From positions 1,674,001-1,738,000 of the forward strand of contig NZ_JAERRG010000001.1 in the NCBI RefSeq assembly GCF_016741935.1: DNA of 64,000 nucleotides. Reading direction: 5' to 3'. Below the pieces are notes generated by a model. It had not been told where the DNA came from. It ran no database searches and was given only the letters and a program-made list of their open reading frames with translations. Both the position numbers and the translations under genes were made by a program. The DNA is from Streptomyces endocoffeicus. GTDB taxonomy: Bacteria > Actinomycetota > Actinomycetes > Streptomycetales > Streptomycetaceae. This document shows, piece by piece, positions 63,343-64,000 of this stretch; positions within the stretch are counted from its first letter, which is position 1, and the number at the start of each line of letters is the position of its first letter.

Positions 63343-64000
63343 CCGTCCCGGCCGCGATGAGTCTGCCCGCACACGCCTGGGCGGCCTGGTCACCGTGCAC
63401 CACCGGCTGTGTCGCCCACGCCGCCGACCGCGTCCCGGCCACCCGGGTCGCCCGGCGGGCCGCGGTCTTCGGCCGGGCGGTGCTGGGCGCGCTGGTGTCC
63501 GGCCGGCGGATCGCCGAGCCCGAGACGCTGCGGGCGCGGGCGGCGGCGCTGCTGGACTCCCTGGGCATCCGGCTGGAGGTGGCGGGCGACAGCACGCTCA
63601 GCGCCCCGGGGACCACCGGCACGCTGATCGTGGCGAACCACATCTCCTGGATCGACATCATCGCGCTGCTGTCGATAGAGCCCGTGGTCATGCTGGCCAA
63701 GCGGGAGATCGCGGGCTGGCCGCTGATCGGCCCGATGGTCACCCGCGCGGGGACGCTGTACATCGACCGCGACTCGCTGCGGGAACTCCCCGCGACCGTA
63801 CGGGAGATGGCGGCCCGGCTGCGCGACGGCCAGTCGGTGATGGCCTTCCCGCAGGGCATCACCTGGTGTGCCGGCACCGGCGGCAGCTTCCGCCGGGCCA
63901 CCTTCCAGGCCGCGCTGGACGCGGGCGCGCCGGTGCGCCCGGTGACCCTGGACTACGTCCAGCACGGCGCCCCGACCACGGTGGCCGCCTTCGTCGGCGA
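63339..64000 (+). CDS. OlsA/PlsC-like lysophospholipid acyltransferase (partial)
   Basis: A GTG at 63339, overlapping the previous stop as GTGA, opens a frame that runs off the right edge after 220 complete codons. The HX4D catalytic motif is NHISWIDI, followed by LAKREIAGWPLIGPMV, GTLYIDRDS and FPQGITW, where PlsC enzymes usually have FPEGT. It should O-acylate lyso-ornithine lipid or lysophosphatidate at the membrane. The second step of ornithine lipid synthesis is the best fit given its OlsB-like partner. Confidence 0.88.
   Translation, partial: MTVPAAMSLPAHAWAAWSPCTTGCVAHAADRVPATRVARRAAVFGRAVLGALVSGRRIAEPETLRARAAALLDSLGIRLEVAGDSTLSAPGTTGTLIVANHISWIDIIALLSIEPVVMLAKREIAGWPLIGPMVTRAGTLYIDRDSLRELPATVREMAARLRDGQSVMAFPQGITWCAGTGGSFRRATFQAALDAGAPVRPVTLDYVQHGAPTTVAAFVG

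Overview
The window is very GC-rich (about 72%, third codon positions almost always G or C), coding-dense and free of rRNA and tRNA genes. The gene content (gas vesicle operon, small two-domain laccase, streptogrisin-type protease, alditol oxidase, an OsdR/DevR-type dormancy region) points to a Streptomyces or a close relative. I see no transposase, integrase or phage gene.

Layout. 1-5.4 kb: secreted redox and hydrolytic proteins (partial cupredoxin, ThuA/PQQ-type sugar dehydrogenase, small laccase, streptogrisin-like protease). 5.5-7.8 kb: GntR/FCD regulator divergent from a MatC-like carrier, with a palindromic operator between them. 7.8-18.8 kb: GH65 enzyme, lamin-tail secreted protein, SDR, PA14-GH2 glycosidase, TetR regulator divergent from an acyl-CoA ligase, and an MFS exporter. 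18.9-20.9 kb: a short leader peptide ahead of an SsuD-like flavin monooxygenase and a GNAT enzyme. 21.0-26.9 kb: a tightly coupled operon of amino-acid-type ABC permease, ATPase, M19 dipeptidase, solute-binding lipoprotein and CocE-type hydrolase, followed by a convergent ArsR-like regulator.

28.0-33.3 kb: a ten-gene gas vesicle operon on the minus strand (Y-like, SRPBCC, A, F, G, O, J, L, S, K), mostly with overlapping start and stop codons. 33.4-38.6 kb: C3/polyol metabolism (zinc alcohol/formaldehyde dehydrogenase, glycerol kinase, glycerol facilitator, alditol oxidase). 38.6-54.0 kb: a dormancy/hypoxia block with phosphoketolase, four universal stress proteins, two CBS-BON proteins, a zinc alcohol dehydrogenase, nicotinate phosphoribosyltransferase, an Rv1733c-like membrane protein, a NarL-type response regulator, an Acg-like nitroreductase and a two-GAF sensor kinase. 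Recurrent GGGCCGNNCGG-type palindromes stand in front of several of these genes. The set closely matches the DosR (DevR) regulon of Mycobacterium tuberculosis and the OsdR region of S. coelicolor. Two 97% identical copies of a roughly 215-bp direct repeat bracket part of it.

54.2-64.0 kb: a very large secreted GH2 beta-galactosidase-like enzyme, NUDIX hydrolase, methyltransferase divergent from an HxlR regulator with a twin operator, a 757-bp non-coding tract carrying a tandem stem-loop array, peptide deformylase, and the start of an ornithine-lipid pair (OlsB-like, OlsA-like; the last gene runs off the window).

Functional reading: gas vesicles, glycerol/polyol use, phosphoketolase and the stress-protein block lie together and could jointly serve survival under low oxygen. 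That link is an inference from proximity. Only the dormancy block shows a shared candidate DNA motif.
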